Assembly: GCA_018268715.1 (NCBI GenBank)
Contig: JAFDVZ010000011.1
Span: 1 to 64,000, forward strand
Source of the DNA: Acidobacteriota bacterium
GTDB lineage: Bacteria > Acidobacteriota > Terriglobia > Bryobacterales > Bryobacteraceae
DNA: 64,000 nucleotides
Direction: 5' to 3'
Shown here: positions 53,700 to 62,932 of the stretch, piece by piece
How the letters are laid out: every line of letters starts with the position of its first letter
Numbering within the stretch: position 1 is the first letter of the stretch
Position numbers and translations under genes: made by a program
Notes under the pieces: model-generated
What the model was told of the DNA's origin: nothing
Database searches by the model: none
The model's input: the letters and a program-made list of their open reading frames with translations, nothing else

Positions 53700-55522
53700 C
53701 GCGGAAAACGAAATTGGCGGTTGCTTCGGCGGCGGCGTGCGGATGCCTGCTGGCGTGCGGTTTCGACGATACGTTGCGCGAGTATCTGAGCGCGCGCTTC
53801 TGGCTGCCGCTTTCAAAGAGCGCCCGCCACTTCGCGGCGAAGGGAGTGAAGCGGACGAATGCGCCGTTTGCGGGGATGGGAGCGATGGACGGCGATTCGC
53901 CCGTGGCGCGGATGCGGGAGGCGTATGCGGCGATCTGCCGCCAGCCGGAACCGGAGTATCGCGCGGAGGCGATCCAGAAGGCGCTTGGGGAGGCCCGGGC
54001 CAGCACGGCGCTCGCTCGGCGGGAGCGCGAGGAAGTGGAGCTGATCGACGCCAAGATCGATATGCGGAGGGGCTCGGCCGAAGATCCGGCGGGGTACCGG
54101 CAGGCGCTCGAGAAACTGGCTGTCTTTCTGAAGACGGCCCGGACGCCCGAGTATCTCAGCGAGGCTCGCGGGTGGGTGGCGCATATTCATTACGAGTTAG
54201 GCGATCAGACGGAGGCGGGGAAGATCTATCTCGATGAGTTGAACCGGCCGGGGTCGAACCTGAGCTATGACACGCTGGTCACCTCGCTGCAGATGACTTA
54301 CGGGTATGACGGCGGGCCGGCGCTGATCGAGCACCTGGGTGAGTACTTCGATACGCCGGAGCATGCCGCGTTCGCGATCCACCTGGCCACGAATCCGCAT
54401 TGGGACCGCGCCAACGAAAGCGCGCTGCTGGCGCCCGGCCAGGAGCCGGTGGCGACGGCGAATCCGCCGTATGAGCGGCTGAAGAACCTGCTCGAACAGC
54501 ATGCGGAGCTGTTCCGGACGGAGAAGGGCGCGAACCTGCTGGCGTTGCTGGGCATGCGGGTGGCGATGAGCGCTGGCGATCCGGCGGCGGCGTTGCGCAT
54601 CGCGGGTCAGACGCCCGCGGCGGCGGCCGTCCGCACGGATCCGGACTTCCTGTGGATGCTCGCGTCGGCGCACTTTCTGTCGCATGACTTCGCCGGGGCC
54701 GAGGCGCCGTTGTTGCAGATGTTCCGGGCCTCCGGGACGCCCACGCACGAACGGTTGGCCGCCGCGTACGGACTGTGCGGGGTGTATCAGAAGATCGCGC
54801 AACCGGCGGAGCAGATCCGCTACGCGTTGTGGCTGCGGGCGTCCAACGTCAAAGAACACCGCTATCTGCTGCGGAGCGGAGGGATCGAGGCCAAGACGGT
54901 GTATTGGGCGCTGTCGGGTTGGGACTTGAACATGCTGCTCGAGTTGGAGCCGGTGGAGACGCTGCGGGCGTTTCTCGAGAAGTATGGCGGCGCGCCGGAG
55001 TCGAACCTGGTGCGGTATAGCCTGGCGGTCCGGTTGGCCCGGGACGGCCAGTATGAGGAAGCCGGGCGGATCTACGAATCCTTGCAGGTCCCGAAGCGGG
55101 TGGCGCGAATGCGGCGGCTGGCGGAGTTGTCGAAGGATGGGTCGGCCGAGGGGCGGTACAAGGTTGGCGAGTACCTGGCGGCGAATCCGGAGCGGATTTA
55201 CTTCAACGACCGGTTGTGGCATGGGCTGCAGCGGTACGCGCTGTTCGGGTCGAACGACGCGCGGCTGACGCGGGCCGAACGGGAGAAGACTGTGGCTGGC
55301 GAACGGAAGCTGAAGGACGGCCAGGAGGAGCTGTGGCAGGCCTATCTTGTCCTGCGCGGCGTGGCTCACGACACGGGCCGCACGGAGTTGGGCAAGCGCG
55401 CCGCCCGGCTCGCGCTGGAGAGCCTGCCGCGCATCAACGAGCGATTCGGGCGTTTTGAGGAAATCAGGAAAGGTCAGGTCGAACTGTGGCAGTGGCTGGC
55501 TGGAAGACGCGCTGCGATATGA
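53696..55522 (+). CDS. Helical-repeat lipoprotein, DUF3142 partner
   Basis: This 608-residue protein has a lipobox LLAC (C21) after MTRKTKLAVASAAACG, and its mature part is made of TPR-like helical repeats (for example RQALEKLAVFLKTARTPEYLSEARGW, MLASAHFLSHDFAGAEAPLLQMF and ARDGQYEEAGRIYESL). It is probably an outer-membrane-anchored scaffold. Start overlaps the DUF3142 stop, and the next gene begins 7 bases after its stop, which suggests a shared envelope task. I do not recognise a specific family name. Confidence 0.8.
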   Translation: MTRKTKLAVASAAACGCLLACGFDDTLREYLSARFWLPLSKSARHFAAKGVKRTNAPFAGMGAMDGDSPVARMREAYAAICRQPEPEYRAEAIQKALGEARASTALARREREEVELIDAKIDMRRGSAEDPAGYRQALEKLAVFLKTARTPEYLSEARGWVAHIHYELGDQTEAGKIYLDELNRPGSNLSYDTLVTSLQMTYGYDGGPALIEHLGEYFDTPEHAAFAIHLATNPHWDRANESALLAPGQEPVATANPPYERLKNLLEQHAELFRTEKGANLLALLGMRVAMSAGDPAAALRIAGQTPAAAAVRTDPDFLWMLASAHFLSHDFAGAEAPLLQMFRASGTPTHERLAAAYGLCGVYQKIAQPAEQIRYALWLRASNVKEHRYLLRSGGIEAKTVYWALSGWDLNMLLELEPVETLRAFLEKYGGAPESNLVRYSLAVRLARDGQYEEAGRIYESLQVPKRVARMRRLAELSKDGSAEGRYKVGEYLAANPERIYFNDRLWHGLQRYALFGSNDARLTRAEREKTVAGERKLKDGQEELWQAYLVLRGVAHDTGRTELGKRAARLALESLPRINERFGRFEEIRKGQVELWQWLAGRRAAI

Positions 55523-55528
55523 TGCCCC

Positions 55529-57757
55529 TTGCGCGGCATTCCGGCTCTCATTCTCCTGTTTGCGGCGGGCGCCTTCGGGCAGTCCGCCGGGACGCCGTCG
55601 ATCACGATTCCGCGGGTGGCGCGGGCGCCGAAGCTGGCTGATTTCCTGAACGGGACGCCGCGGGAGGCCGAGACGACGGTCACCGACTTCCGGCAGTTCG
55701 ATCCCGAGGACGGCACGCCGGTTTCCAAGCCCACCACCGCGTACCTTTCCTACGACGATAAGCACCTGTACGCGGCGTTCGTCGCCAAGGACGATCCGAA
55801 GCTGATTCGCGCGCGGGTGGCCAAGCGGAAACAGATCCTGACCGACGATCGCATCACCATCAACATCGACACCTTCCACGACCATCGGCACGCCTACTGG
55901 TTCGACGTGAATCCGTACGCCATACAGCTCGACGGCATCACCACCGATGGCTATGGGGACGATTTCAGTTGGGAAGGGCTGTGGTACACGGAATCGAAGA
56001 TCGTCGAGGACGGGTATGTCGTGCTGATCACGATACCGTTCAAGACGCTGCGGTTTTCCGATGCGCCGAAACAGACCTGGGGGATCATGCTGGGGCGCTT
56101 CATCCAACGCAATAACGAGTTCGCTATGTGGCCGTATATCACACGGCGGAAGTTGCCGCAGTTCGTCGCGCAGTTTGGGCATATGGAGGGGCTCGAGAAT
56201 ATTTCGCCGGGGCGGAATCTGCAGTTCATTCCTTATGGGCTGTTTTCGCGCGCCCGGTTTCTGGATCAGCCGGCTGGCGCGGCGCCGGCGATGGCGGTGG
56301 ATAACAGTCCGCGGGCGGGGCTGGATGCGAAGGTGGTGATCAAGGACGCGCTGACGCTCGATTTGACGCTGAATCCGGATTTCAGCCAGGTGGAGTCGGA
56401 CGATCCGCAGGTGACGGTGAATCAGCGGTATGAGGTGGTGTACCCGGAGCGGCGTCCTTTCTTCATGGAGAATGCTTCGTACTTCACGACGCCGCAGCAG
56501 TTGTTCTTTTCGCGGCGGATTGTCGATCCGGAGTACGGCGTGCGGCTGACCGGGAAGATCGGGCGGTGGGCGATCGGGGTGCTGGCGGCGGACGATCGCG
56601 CGCCGGGGAAGACCGTCGCGGAGGGAGATCCTCTGTATGGGCGGCGGGCGGCCGATGGGGTGCTGAGCATACAGCGGGATTTCGGCAAGGACTCCCATGT
56701 GCGGCTGTTCGCCACCGATCGCGAGTTCTCGTCGAGCTATAACCGGCTGATGTCCATGGATGCCCGGCTGCACCTGAAGGGCGACTTCTTCCTGGCCGCG
56801 CAGGCGGTGACCACCCAGAGCCGGGCGCTGGGGATGGGCGGGATTTCGGGGAACTCGTACTACCTGAAGCTGAACCGAAGTACGCGAAAGTTCCAATATT
56901 ACTCTCAGTACACGGACCGTAGTCCGAACTTCCGGGCGGACTTGGGATATATCCCACGCACTGATATCCGGGAGTTCAAAAGCCGCGTCGGACGGCTGTG
57001 GTGGCCGGAGAAGCGGACGCTGGTCAGCTTCGGGCCGGCCTTCATCGTGTCCGGCAACTGGAACCGGCTGGGCCAGAACCAGGATTGGGAGGCCGATGTC
57101 GAGTGGGACATGACGTTCAAACGTCTGACAACGGCGACGGTGTCGCATGGGGAGATCTTCGAGCTGTACAAGGGCGCCGGGTTCCGTAAGCGGCAGAACA
57201 GTTACGTGTTCAGCTCCGAGTGGTTCAAGTGGCTGGCCGTGGACGCCACGTTCAATCACGGCTCGTCGGTGAATTACTACCCGGCGGCCGGGTACGCGCC
57301 GTTTCTCGGGCGGGGGCAGGACGGGCGCCTGGGCGTCACGCTGCGGCCAAACAAGCGGCTGCGGCTGGATGAAACCTATATTTACAGCCACTTGCGGACG
57401 GAGCCGGGATGGCGGGCGGGCGGGGGCGCGACGGCCATCTACAACAACCACATCGCGCGGTCGAAGGCGAACTTCCAGTTGACGCCGGCGGTTTCCTTCC
57501 GGGCGATTGTGGACTACAACGGGGTGCTGCCGAACGCGGCGCTGGTGAGCCTGGACAGGACGAAACGAATCGGGTACGATTTTCTGTTCACCTACCTGTT
57601 GCATCCGGGGACGGCGTTCTACGCGGGGTATACCGACATCTACCAGAACTGGATGTTGAATCCCGCCAAGCCGCCGTACCTGACGCTGACGGGCTTCCCG
57701 GACCTGAACACGGGACGGCAGGTGTTCGTGAAACTCAGCTACCTATTCCGCTTCTAA
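55529..57757 (+). CDS. DUF5916 outer-membrane protein with CBM9-like N-terminus
   Basis: This 742-residue exported protein starts with TTG at 55529 and a signal (MRGIPALILLFAAGAFGQ). Residues about 40-225 resemble a carbohydrate-binding family 9-like domain (FRQFDPEDGTPVSKPTTAYLSYDDKHLYAAFVAKDD, RITINIDTFHDHRHAYWFDVNPYAIQ). The rest is a DUF5916-type beta-barrel with VVYPERRPFFMENASYF and a C-terminal aromatic end LSYLFRF. It would sit in the outer membrane. It is coupled to the two upstream envelope genes. Function unknown. Confidence 0.88.
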   Translation: MRGIPALILLFAAGAFGQSAGTPSITIPRVARAPKLADFLNGTPREAETTVTDFRQFDPEDGTPVSKPTTAYLSYDDKHLYAAFVAKDDPKLIRARVAKRKQILTDDRITINIDTFHDHRHAYWFDVNPYAIQLDGITTDGYGDDFSWEGLWYTESKIVEDGYVVLITIPFKTLRFSDAPKQTWGIMLGRFIQRNNEFAMWPYITRRKLPQFVAQFGHMEGLENISPGRNLQFIPYGLFSRARFLDQPAGAAPAMAVDNSPRAGLDAKVVIKDALTLDLTLNPDFSQVESDDPQVTVNQRYEVVYPERRPFFMENASYFTTPQQLFFSRRIVDPEYGVRLTGKIGRWAIGVLAADDRAPGKTVAEGDPLYGRRAADGVLSIQRDFGKDSHVRLFATDREFSSSYNRLMSMDARLHLKGDFFLAAQAVTTQSRALGMGGISGNSYYLKLNRSTRKFQYYSQYTDRSPNFRADLGYIPRTDIREFKSRVGRLWWPEKRTLVSFGPAFIVSGNWNRLGQNQDWEADVEWDMTFKRLTTATVSHGEIFELYKGAGFRKRQNSYVFSSEWFKWLAVDATFNHGSSVNYYPAAGYAPFLGRGQDGRLGVTLRPNKRLRLDETYIYSHLRTEPGWRAGGGATAIYNNHIARSKANFQLTPAVSFRAIVDYNGVLPNAALVSLDRTKRIGYDFLFTYLLHPGTAFYAGYTDIYQNWMLNPAKPPYLTLTGFPDLNTGRQVFVKLSYLFRF

Positions 57758-57841
57758 CGGAGGGGAGGGGCGTTATCGTTTTGTCAACATGGCGATCTAA
57801 ACTGGTACGGTGGAGGGATCGGACGTTAGTCCTACAAGGAC

Positions 57842-57867
57842 TTGCGGTCGGGCAAGTATTGTAAAAT
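57842..57867 (+). promoter_or_regulatory. Possible promoter for rodZ
   Basis: TTGCGG at 57842 and TAAAAT at 57862 look like -35 and -10 elements, but the spacing is 14 instead of 17. The -10 region lies in the small inverted repeat GTATT-GTAA-AATAC. Both are weak, so this is a suggestion only. Confidence 0.25.
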
Positions 57868-57904
57868 ACATTTACACGAGATTGGAGAAGGCGGCCAAAA
57901 CCCT

Positions 57905-58774
57905 ATGAAGTCCGTGGGAGAGAAGCTACGTCGCGAACGTCTCCAGCGGGGATTGGACATCGCGGCGGTTGCGCGGCTCACTCGAATTAACCAGCGTTAT
58001 CTGGAAGCCATCGAGTCGGGGAAGACCGAGGATCTGCCAAGCGGCTTCTTCCATCGCAGTTTTGTAAGACAATACGCCAGCGCGATGGGTTTAGACGTGG
58101 CGGAGATCGAGGGCGAGTTGGAGAGGGCCCGCGAGGCGGAAGCGCCGACCTTGGACGCCGCGCTCGAGCAGACCAGCTACGCGCCGAAGCTGGCCGATCC
58201 CATCGTGGCGGAAGGCAACCAGCGAGGCAAGGGACGCATCGGGGGATACGTCGCGCTGCTGGTGGCGGTGCTGGTGGGATGCTCCGCGTTCTATTCCTGG
58301 TGGAGGCGGCTGGAAATGCCGACGATCGCGCGGCAGGCGGAGACGCATGCCGAGGAGCCGTCGGAGGCGTCGCGTCAGAAGCCGCGGGAGCAGACCGAGT
58401 CCTCCGCGGTGAAGCCGGCGCAGGACGCGCAGGCTCCGGCCGGGGGAAGCGTCACGCTGACCGAAGTGAGTTCGCCCAGGCTGCCGCAGGTGTCGCCCGA
58501 CGATAAGGTGGTCATCAAGATCGCGGCCACCGAGGAGACGTGGCTGGCCATCACGGCCGACGGCAAGACGATCTTTTCCGGGCTGCTGCAACCGACGCAG
58601 GAGATCGTGCTGGGCGGCAAGGAACGCGCGTTTATCCGCGTGGGCAACGCGGGCGGGCTGGCGGTTTCGTGGAATGGGAAGGCGATCGGGCCGGTGGGGG
58701 CGCGCGGGCAGGTCCGCAACGTCCTGCTGACGCCGGAAAGTTACCGCATTACTGGGCCGGACGGCTCCCTGTAG
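57905..58774 (+). CDS. rodZ: RodZ-like cell-shape protein (HTH-TM-DUF4115)
   Basis: This 289-residue bitopic protein has an N-terminal helix-turn-helix of the HTH_25 type (about 1-70: GEKLRRERLQRGLDIAAVARLTRINQRYLEAIE), a membrane helix (about 117-136) and a Pro/Ala/Gln linker. A C-terminal DUF4115 domain (about 200-289: VVIKIAATEETWLAITADGKTIFSG) follows. RodZ connects the MreB cytoskeleton to wall-elongation enzymes. The preferred ATG is at 57905. Its 3' end overlaps convergent pgsA by 26 bases. Confidence 0.88.
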   Translation: MKSVGEKLRRERLQRGLDIAAVARLTRINQRYLEAIESGKTEDLPSGFFHRSFVRQYASAMGLDVAEIEGELERAREAEAPTLDAALEQTSYAPKLADPIVAEGNQRGKGRIGGYVALLVAVLVGCSAFYSWWRRLEMPTIARQAETHAEEPSEASRQKPREQTESSAVKPAQDAQAPAGGSVTLTEVSSPRLPQVSPDDKVVIKIAATEETWLAITADGKTIFSGLLQPTQEIVLGGKERAFIRVGNAGGLAVSWNGKAIGPVGARGQVRNVLLTPESYRITGPDGSL

Positions 58775-59429
58775 AGGTCGCGCTGCGGAGGAACTCGCGC
58801 TGCTTGCGCAGCATTTCGCGCTGCTTCTGGCGCTCCATGATGAGGAGTTCGCGGCGGCGGCGGTTCTTGATGCTATCGTCCACCTTGCGCCAGAACTTGT
58901 TGAAGTAATCCACCGCGGACCACAGTCCGAACACCACCACACCCCATAGAGCGAGGCTTGCGGACGTGCGCAGGACGGGCCAGTGCACGGTCAGCATGAC
59001 GAGCGAGATGGCGGCCACCTGGAGCACCATTTTCGTCTTGCCGAGTTCGCTGGCCTTGACGGTGTAGCCTTCGGCGGCGGCGATGCTGCGGAGGCCGGAA
59101 ACGGCGAATTCGCGGCCTACAATGATCACCACCATCCAGGCGGGGACGCGTCGGATCTGCACGAGCGAGATCAGGGCGGCCGAGATCAGGAGCTTGTCGG
59201 CGATAGGGTCGAGCAGCGTGCCGACGGTGGTGATCTGACGCCAGCGGCGGGCGAGGTAGCCGTCCAACAGGTCCGTGGCGGCGGCGACGAGGAAGATGGC
59301 GAGCGCCCAGAAATCGCGCCAGGCGTCGAGCATCGGGACGTCGACCCGGAAGTCCTGTTGAACCAGCACCGCCACCAGCAGCGGCACGAAGAAGATTCGC
59401 AGAAGCGTCAGGGAATTCGGCAGATTCAT
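58749..59429 (-). CDS. pgsA: CDP-diacylglycerol-glycerol-3-phosphate 3-phosphatidyltransferase
   Basis: This 226-residue membrane enzyme makes phosphatidylglycerophosphate, the first step to phosphatidylglycerol. The CDP-alcohol phosphotransferase motif is complete: D53-x2-D56-G57-x2-A60-R61-x8-G70-x3-D74-x3-D78 (DLLDGYLARRWRQITTVGTLLDPIAD). Five to six membrane helices are present, and the tail after about 180 is basic and Gln-rich. It lies 19 bases downstream of the hflX stop on the same strand. Confidence 0.95.
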   Translation of the reverse strand: MNLPNSLTLLRIFFVPLLVAVLVQQDFRVDVPMLDAWRDFWALAIFLVAAATDLLDGYLARRWRQITTVGTLLDPIADKLLISAALISLVQIRRVPAWMVVIIVGREFAVSGLRSIAAAEGYTVKASELGKTKMVLQVAAISLVMLTVHWPVLRTSASLALWGVVVFGLWSAVDYFNKFWRKVDDSIKNRRRRELLIMERQKQREMLRKQREFLRSATSTGSRPAQ

Positions 59430-59448
59430 CCGCGCACTTCAAATGATA

Positions 59449-60768
59449 TCAGTCATGTTGCAAAAACTGCGCAAGCCGCCGGAGGACCGATTCCGGGGCG
59501 TCGGCTTCGACGTCGACAAACTCGCCTGAGTAGTTAGTGGACAACACTCGGGCCTTCTCATGCAACAGGTGCAGCGGGGCGCCTTCGGCGACGGGGATGC
59601 GGAAGGCGGCTCGGGTTACGGGATCGAGAGCGAGACAACGGTCGATCGAGTCGAGCAGGGCGTCGACGCCATCGCCGGTGCGGGCCGAGGCGGCCACGGA
59701 GGCGGCGGGCGCGGCGGTTTCTCCGGCGATGCGGAGGGCGGCGGCGGAGACGTCGATGGACGGGTCCGGGAGACGGTCGACCTTGTTGAGGACCAGGATC
59801 TGGGGCGTGCGGTCGGCGCCGATTTCGCCGAGGACCTTGAACACATGGGCGGTGTCTTCGGCCGCCGAGAGGGCGGAGACGTCGACCACGTGCAACAGCA
59901 GGGCCGCTTCCACCACTTCCTCCAGCGTGGCGCGGAAGGCCTGCACGAGCGTGGTTGGGAGGTTGCGGATGAAGCCCACGGTGTCGCTGAGCAGGACGCG
60001 GCGGTTGGAGGGCAGCGCGATGTGGCGAACGGTGGGGTCGAGGGTGGCGAACATGCGCGCGTCGGCGACCACTCCGGCGCCGGTGAGGCGGTTGAACAGC
60101 GTCGATTTGCCCGCGTTCGTGTAGCCCACCAGGGCAACCGTGGCGAGCGGGACCGATTGCCGCTGGCGGCGCTGAATGGAGCGTCCGGCGCGGACGCGGG
60201 AGAGCTCGTCCTGAATGTTCTTGAGCTTGCGCTGAATCTTCCGGCGATCGGTTTCGAGCTGCGTTTCGCCGGGGCCGCGCGTGCCGATGCCGCCCCCGAG
60301 ACGGGACATCGCGGCGCCGCGGCCGGTGAGGCGCGGCAACAGGTAGGTTAACTGGGCGAGCTCCACCTGCAACTGGCCTTCGCGGGTGCGGGCGCGGGCG
60401 GCGAAGATGTCGAGGATGAGCTGGGTGCGGTCGAGCACCTTGGCGTCGAGGGCGCGTTCCAGGTTGCGCTGCTGGGTGGGGGTGAGTTCGTTGTCGAAGA
60501 CGACCGTGTCGGCGTCGTTCGATCGGATGAGGGCGTCGAGCTCCTCCACCTTCCCCGAACCGATGAGGGTGGCGGCGTTGGGGCGGTCGCGACGTTGGAG
60601 CAGGCGGTCGACCACGTCGGCGCCGGCGCTGCGGGCGAGAGTGGCGAGTTCGTCGAGGGATTCGGCGGCCTCGGGAACCAGCGGGTCCGCCGGGACTCGC
60701 GGACGGGCTCCCGAGGCGCTTAGGTCAAGGCCGACGAGGATTACGCGTTCCCGGCGGTTATCGGGCAA
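59449..60768 (-). CDS. hflX: Ribosome-associated GTPase HflX
   Basis: This 439-residue GTPase splits stalled ribosomes under stress. An N-terminal glycine-rich domain (about 1-180; LGGGIGTRGPGETQLETDRR) is followed by a coiled coil. The G domain has G1 GYTNAGKST, G3 DTVGF and G4 NKVD. The start is a TTG 9 bases after the hfq stop. The hfq-hflX order is the same as in E. coli and many other bacteria. Confidence 0.95.
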   Translation of the reverse strand: MPDNRRERVILVGLDLSASGARPRVPADPLVPEAAESLDELATLARSAGADVVDRLLQRRDRPNAATLIGSGKVEELDALIRSNDADTVVFDNELTPTQQRNLERALDAKVLDRTQLILDIFAARARTREGQLQVELAQLTYLLPRLTGRGAAMSRLGGGIGTRGPGETQLETDRRKIQRKLKNIQDELSRVRAGRSIQRRQRQSVPLATVALVGYTNAGKSTLFNRLTGAGVVADARMFATLDPTVRHIALPSNRRVLLSDTVGFIRNLPTTLVQAFRATLEEVVEAALLLHVVDVSALSAAEDTAHVFKVLGEIGADRTPQILVLNKVDRLPDPSIDVSAAALRIAGETAAPAASVAASARTGDGVDALLDSIDRCLALDPVTRAAFRIPVAEGAPLHLLHEKARVLSTNYSGEFVDVEADAPESVLRRLAQFLQHD

Positions 60769-60777
60769 AGACAGACC

Positions 60778-61074
60778 TTACTCAGTTTCGACGATAGGCG
60801 CTCCGGGGACAGGGTGAGTCCCGGGAGATACAGGCGGTCCACCGGGGTGCGGCCCGGAGGAATGGAACGGCTTCGACACCACCACAGTGGAGATGGCGTG
60901 CTTGAAGATCAATTGTTCCTGATTGTTGGTTTCGAGTATGACCGAGTACTTATCGAAACTCTTAATTCGGCCCGAAAGCTTCACACCGCTCATGAGGTAG
61001 ATCGTGAGGAAGGTTTTTTCCTTACGGGCATTGTTCAGGAAAGCCTCTTGTATGTTTTGAGCTAGTTTTTCCAT
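60778..61074 (-). CDS. hfq: RNA chaperone Hfq
   Basis: This 98-residue Sm-like protein has Sm1 ([26 protein letters not shown]) and Sm2 with KHAIST, the lysine-histidine pair that contacts RNA on the proximal face. The N-terminal helix ([15 protein letters not shown]) is typical. The C-terminal tail is Pro/Gly/His-rich ([20 protein letters not shown]), unlike the acidic tails of Proteobacteria. ATG 61074 is used; an earlier ATG at 61200 adds a low-complexity extension. hflX follows 9 bases downstream. Confidence 0.95.
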   Translation of the reverse strand: MEKLAQNIQEAFLNNARKEKTFLTIYLMSGVKLSGRIKSFDKYSVILETNNQEQLIFKHAISTVVVSKPFHSSGPHPGGPPVSPGTHPVPGAPIVETE

Positions 61075-61294
61075 CGGCTGTTCCTTTGTCTCGCGCGCTA
61101 TTCTCGCTACGCCTGGAACAGGCGCACCGGCAGGGCCGGGCATACGCGGCTCATCGCCGCGCGGATTTTCAACACGCGATCCTTCAGTTATTTTGGCCAT
61201 GCGCTTGCTCCATGGTTATCATCATCATAGCCCAATGGCAACGTGTCCTGGGGCCCCGGGCGCGATTTCTTAAGATACCCGATACACTGTAGGG

Positions 61295-61777
61295 ATGCCG
61301 AAGCAATACTCCAAGCCGCCAGCGATGGCTATCGATGCGGCGAAAAGCTACGTCGCGACGTTCGACACAAGCCGTGGTCAGATCGTATGCGAGTTGTTCG
61401 CCAAGGATGCTCCTATCACGGTGAACAATTTCGTATTTTTGGCGCGTGAGGGATTCTACGACGGAACGGTGTTTCATCGCGTCATCGCCGACTTCATGAT
61501 CCAGGGCGGAGATCCGACCGGGACAGGACGCGGCGGGCCGGGCTACCGCTTCGAGGACGAGACTCGCGGTAATCCGAACCGGCACAAGGTGGGTAGCCTG
61601 TCGATGGCGAACGCCGGCCCCAACACCAACGGCAGCCAGTTTTTCATCACGCATATCGTGACCGATTGGCTGGACGGCAAGCATACGGTGTTCGGACAAG
61701 TGACGAGCGGGCAGGACATCGTCGATTCGGTGAAGCAGGGCGATACGCTGAATTCGGTGACGATCGCGGAGAGCTAA
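61295..61777 (+). CDS. ppiB: Cyclophilin-type peptidyl-prolyl isomerase
   Basis: This 160-residue cyclophilin has the active-site segments [36 protein letters not shown] (catalytic Arg in FHRV), [15 protein letters not shown] and KHTVFGQV. It lacks a signal peptide and so works in the cytoplasm. AGGG lies just before the ATG. It is divergent from hfq with 220 bases between starts and ends before a strong hairpin. Confidence 0.93.
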   Translation: MPKQYSKPPAMAIDAAKSYVATFDTSRGQIVCELFAKDAPITVNNFVFLAREGFYDGTVFHRVIADFMIQGGDPTGTGRGGPGYRFEDETRGNPNRHKVGSLSMANAGPNTNGSQFFITHIVTDWLDGKHTVFGQVTSGQDIVDSVKQGDTLNSVTIAES

Positions 61778-61785
61778 GGCGAGAA

Positions 61786-61811
61786 GGGGCGGACCGGCGA
61801 CGATCCGCCCC
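61786..61811. terminator. Hairpin between ppiB and the convergent oxidoreductase gene
   Basis: An 8-bp perfect stem GGGGCGGA/TCCGCCCC with a 10-base loop lies between two convergent genes, 9 bases from each. Only a short T-rich segment (GTTATTT) follows on the plus side. It probably serves as a bidirectional terminator. Confidence 0.6.
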
Positions 61812-61819
61812 CATTGACG

Positions 61820-62896
61820 TTATTTCGCGGGAGGCAGCGCTACGGGCTTGCCGGATTTGATCGAGGCCTTGGCGGCGTCGATGATCTCGATGACCTGGAC
61901 GTTGATGTCGATCGCGGTCATGCCTTCGATGGGCTTGCCGGAGCGCAGACGGTCCACCATGTAGACGATGGGCTTCGAACGCTCCGCCGGCAGCGGTTCG
62001 ATGGCGACGTTCTGCGTTTCGCGGCCCTTGCGGACCTCCACTTTTCCGTTCTGCATGTAGACGCTCGCGTCGCGGCCGAAGACCTCCAGGTCCTGGAAGC
62101 CGCGCGGGAGATCCCAACTGCCTTCGAAGATTCCCTCCGCGTTCTTGTAGTGCAGCAGGATGGTGGCGTTGTCCTCCACCTTGGGGAAGCGCTCCGGACG
62201 GAGGTGCTGCACCTGGGCGAAGACGGATTCGGGACGGCCGAGATACCAGAGGCTCCATAGGGCGTTGTAGCAGCCGAAGTCCATCAGCGCGCCGGCGCCG
62301 TTCTTTTCGGGGTCGGTGAGCCATGCGAAGAAGTACTTGTTGCGGGCGCCTTCGGAGCCGGGGCCGCCGTGTCCGACGATGCCGCGCAGACGGTACACCT
62401 GGCCGAGCGCGCCGGATTTCGCCTGATCGTAGGCGGTGTAGTTGGCCGCCCACCACGCCATCTGATAGTTCGTCATCACCAGGATGCCGTTCTTGCGGGC
62501 GAGGTCGCGGATGACCAGGGCGTCCTTGTAGGTGGAGGCCAGCGGCTTTTCAAAGATCACGTTGATCTTGCGCGGGGCGCAGGCCTGCACGATTTCCAGA
62601 TGCCGGTTGTTTTCGACGAAGGCCCACACGATGTCGGGCTTGGTTTCGTCGAGCATCTTCTTGTAGTCGGTGAAGATGAGTTTGTCGGCGACGCCGAGTT
62701 TTTTGGCTTCGTCGGTGAGTTCCTGGACCGGCTCGGCGACGCCTACCAGTTCCGCAGGATCGTTCTTGACCATGTCGCGGAGGTGTCCCCAGACGTGGGA
62801 GTGGACCAGGCCGACGACAGCGATCTTGTACTGTTTCTGGGCGAGCGCGGGGAGCGCCGCGGCGAGCAGCAGGGGGATGAACAGCAGTTTACGCAT
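61820..62896 (-). CDS. Gfo/Idh/MocA-family oxidoreductase, exported
   Basis: This 358-residue protein has a Sec signal (MRKLLFIPLLLAAALPALAQ) and the family Rossmann domain (KIAVVGLVHSHVWGHLRDMVKN, where the usual GxGxxG is altered to GLVHSH). The EKP motif (IFEKPLAST) and a C-terminal dimer domain (GALMDFGCYNALW, GIFEGSWDLPRGFQDLEVFG) are present. Exported members are frequent in this phylum. It lies downstream of the DUF1501 gene on the same strand (36 bases apart). Substrate unknown. Confidence 0.88.
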   Translation of the reverse strand: MRKLLFIPLLLAAALPALAQKQYKIAVVGLVHSHVWGHLRDMVKNDPAELVGVAEPVQELTDEAKKLGVADKLIFTDYKKMLDETKPDIVWAFVENNRHLEIVQACAPRKINVIFEKPLASTYKDALVIRDLARKNGILVMTNYQMAWWAANYTAYDQAKSGALGQVYRLRGIVGHGGPGSEGARNKYFFAWLTDPEKNGAGALMDFGCYNALWSLWYLGRPESVFAQVQHLRPERFPKVEDNATILLHYKNAEGIFEGSWDLPRGFQDLEVFGRDASVYMQNGKVEVRKGRETQNVAIEPLPAERSKPIVYMVDRLRSGKPIEGMTAIDINVQVIEIIDAAKASIKSGKPVALPPAK

Positions 62897-62932
62897 GGCT
62901 GAAAGGACGATTTTATCAAGGGGCGACGCGCT

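Noticed and set aside
54197..57604. A single open frame of 1135 codons on the minus strand across the DUF3142-partner and DUF5916 genes
   Set aside because: It is a shadow of two well-supported genes on the other strand. It has Arg/Pro/Leu-rich composition without motifs, as expected from GC-rich codon position 3.
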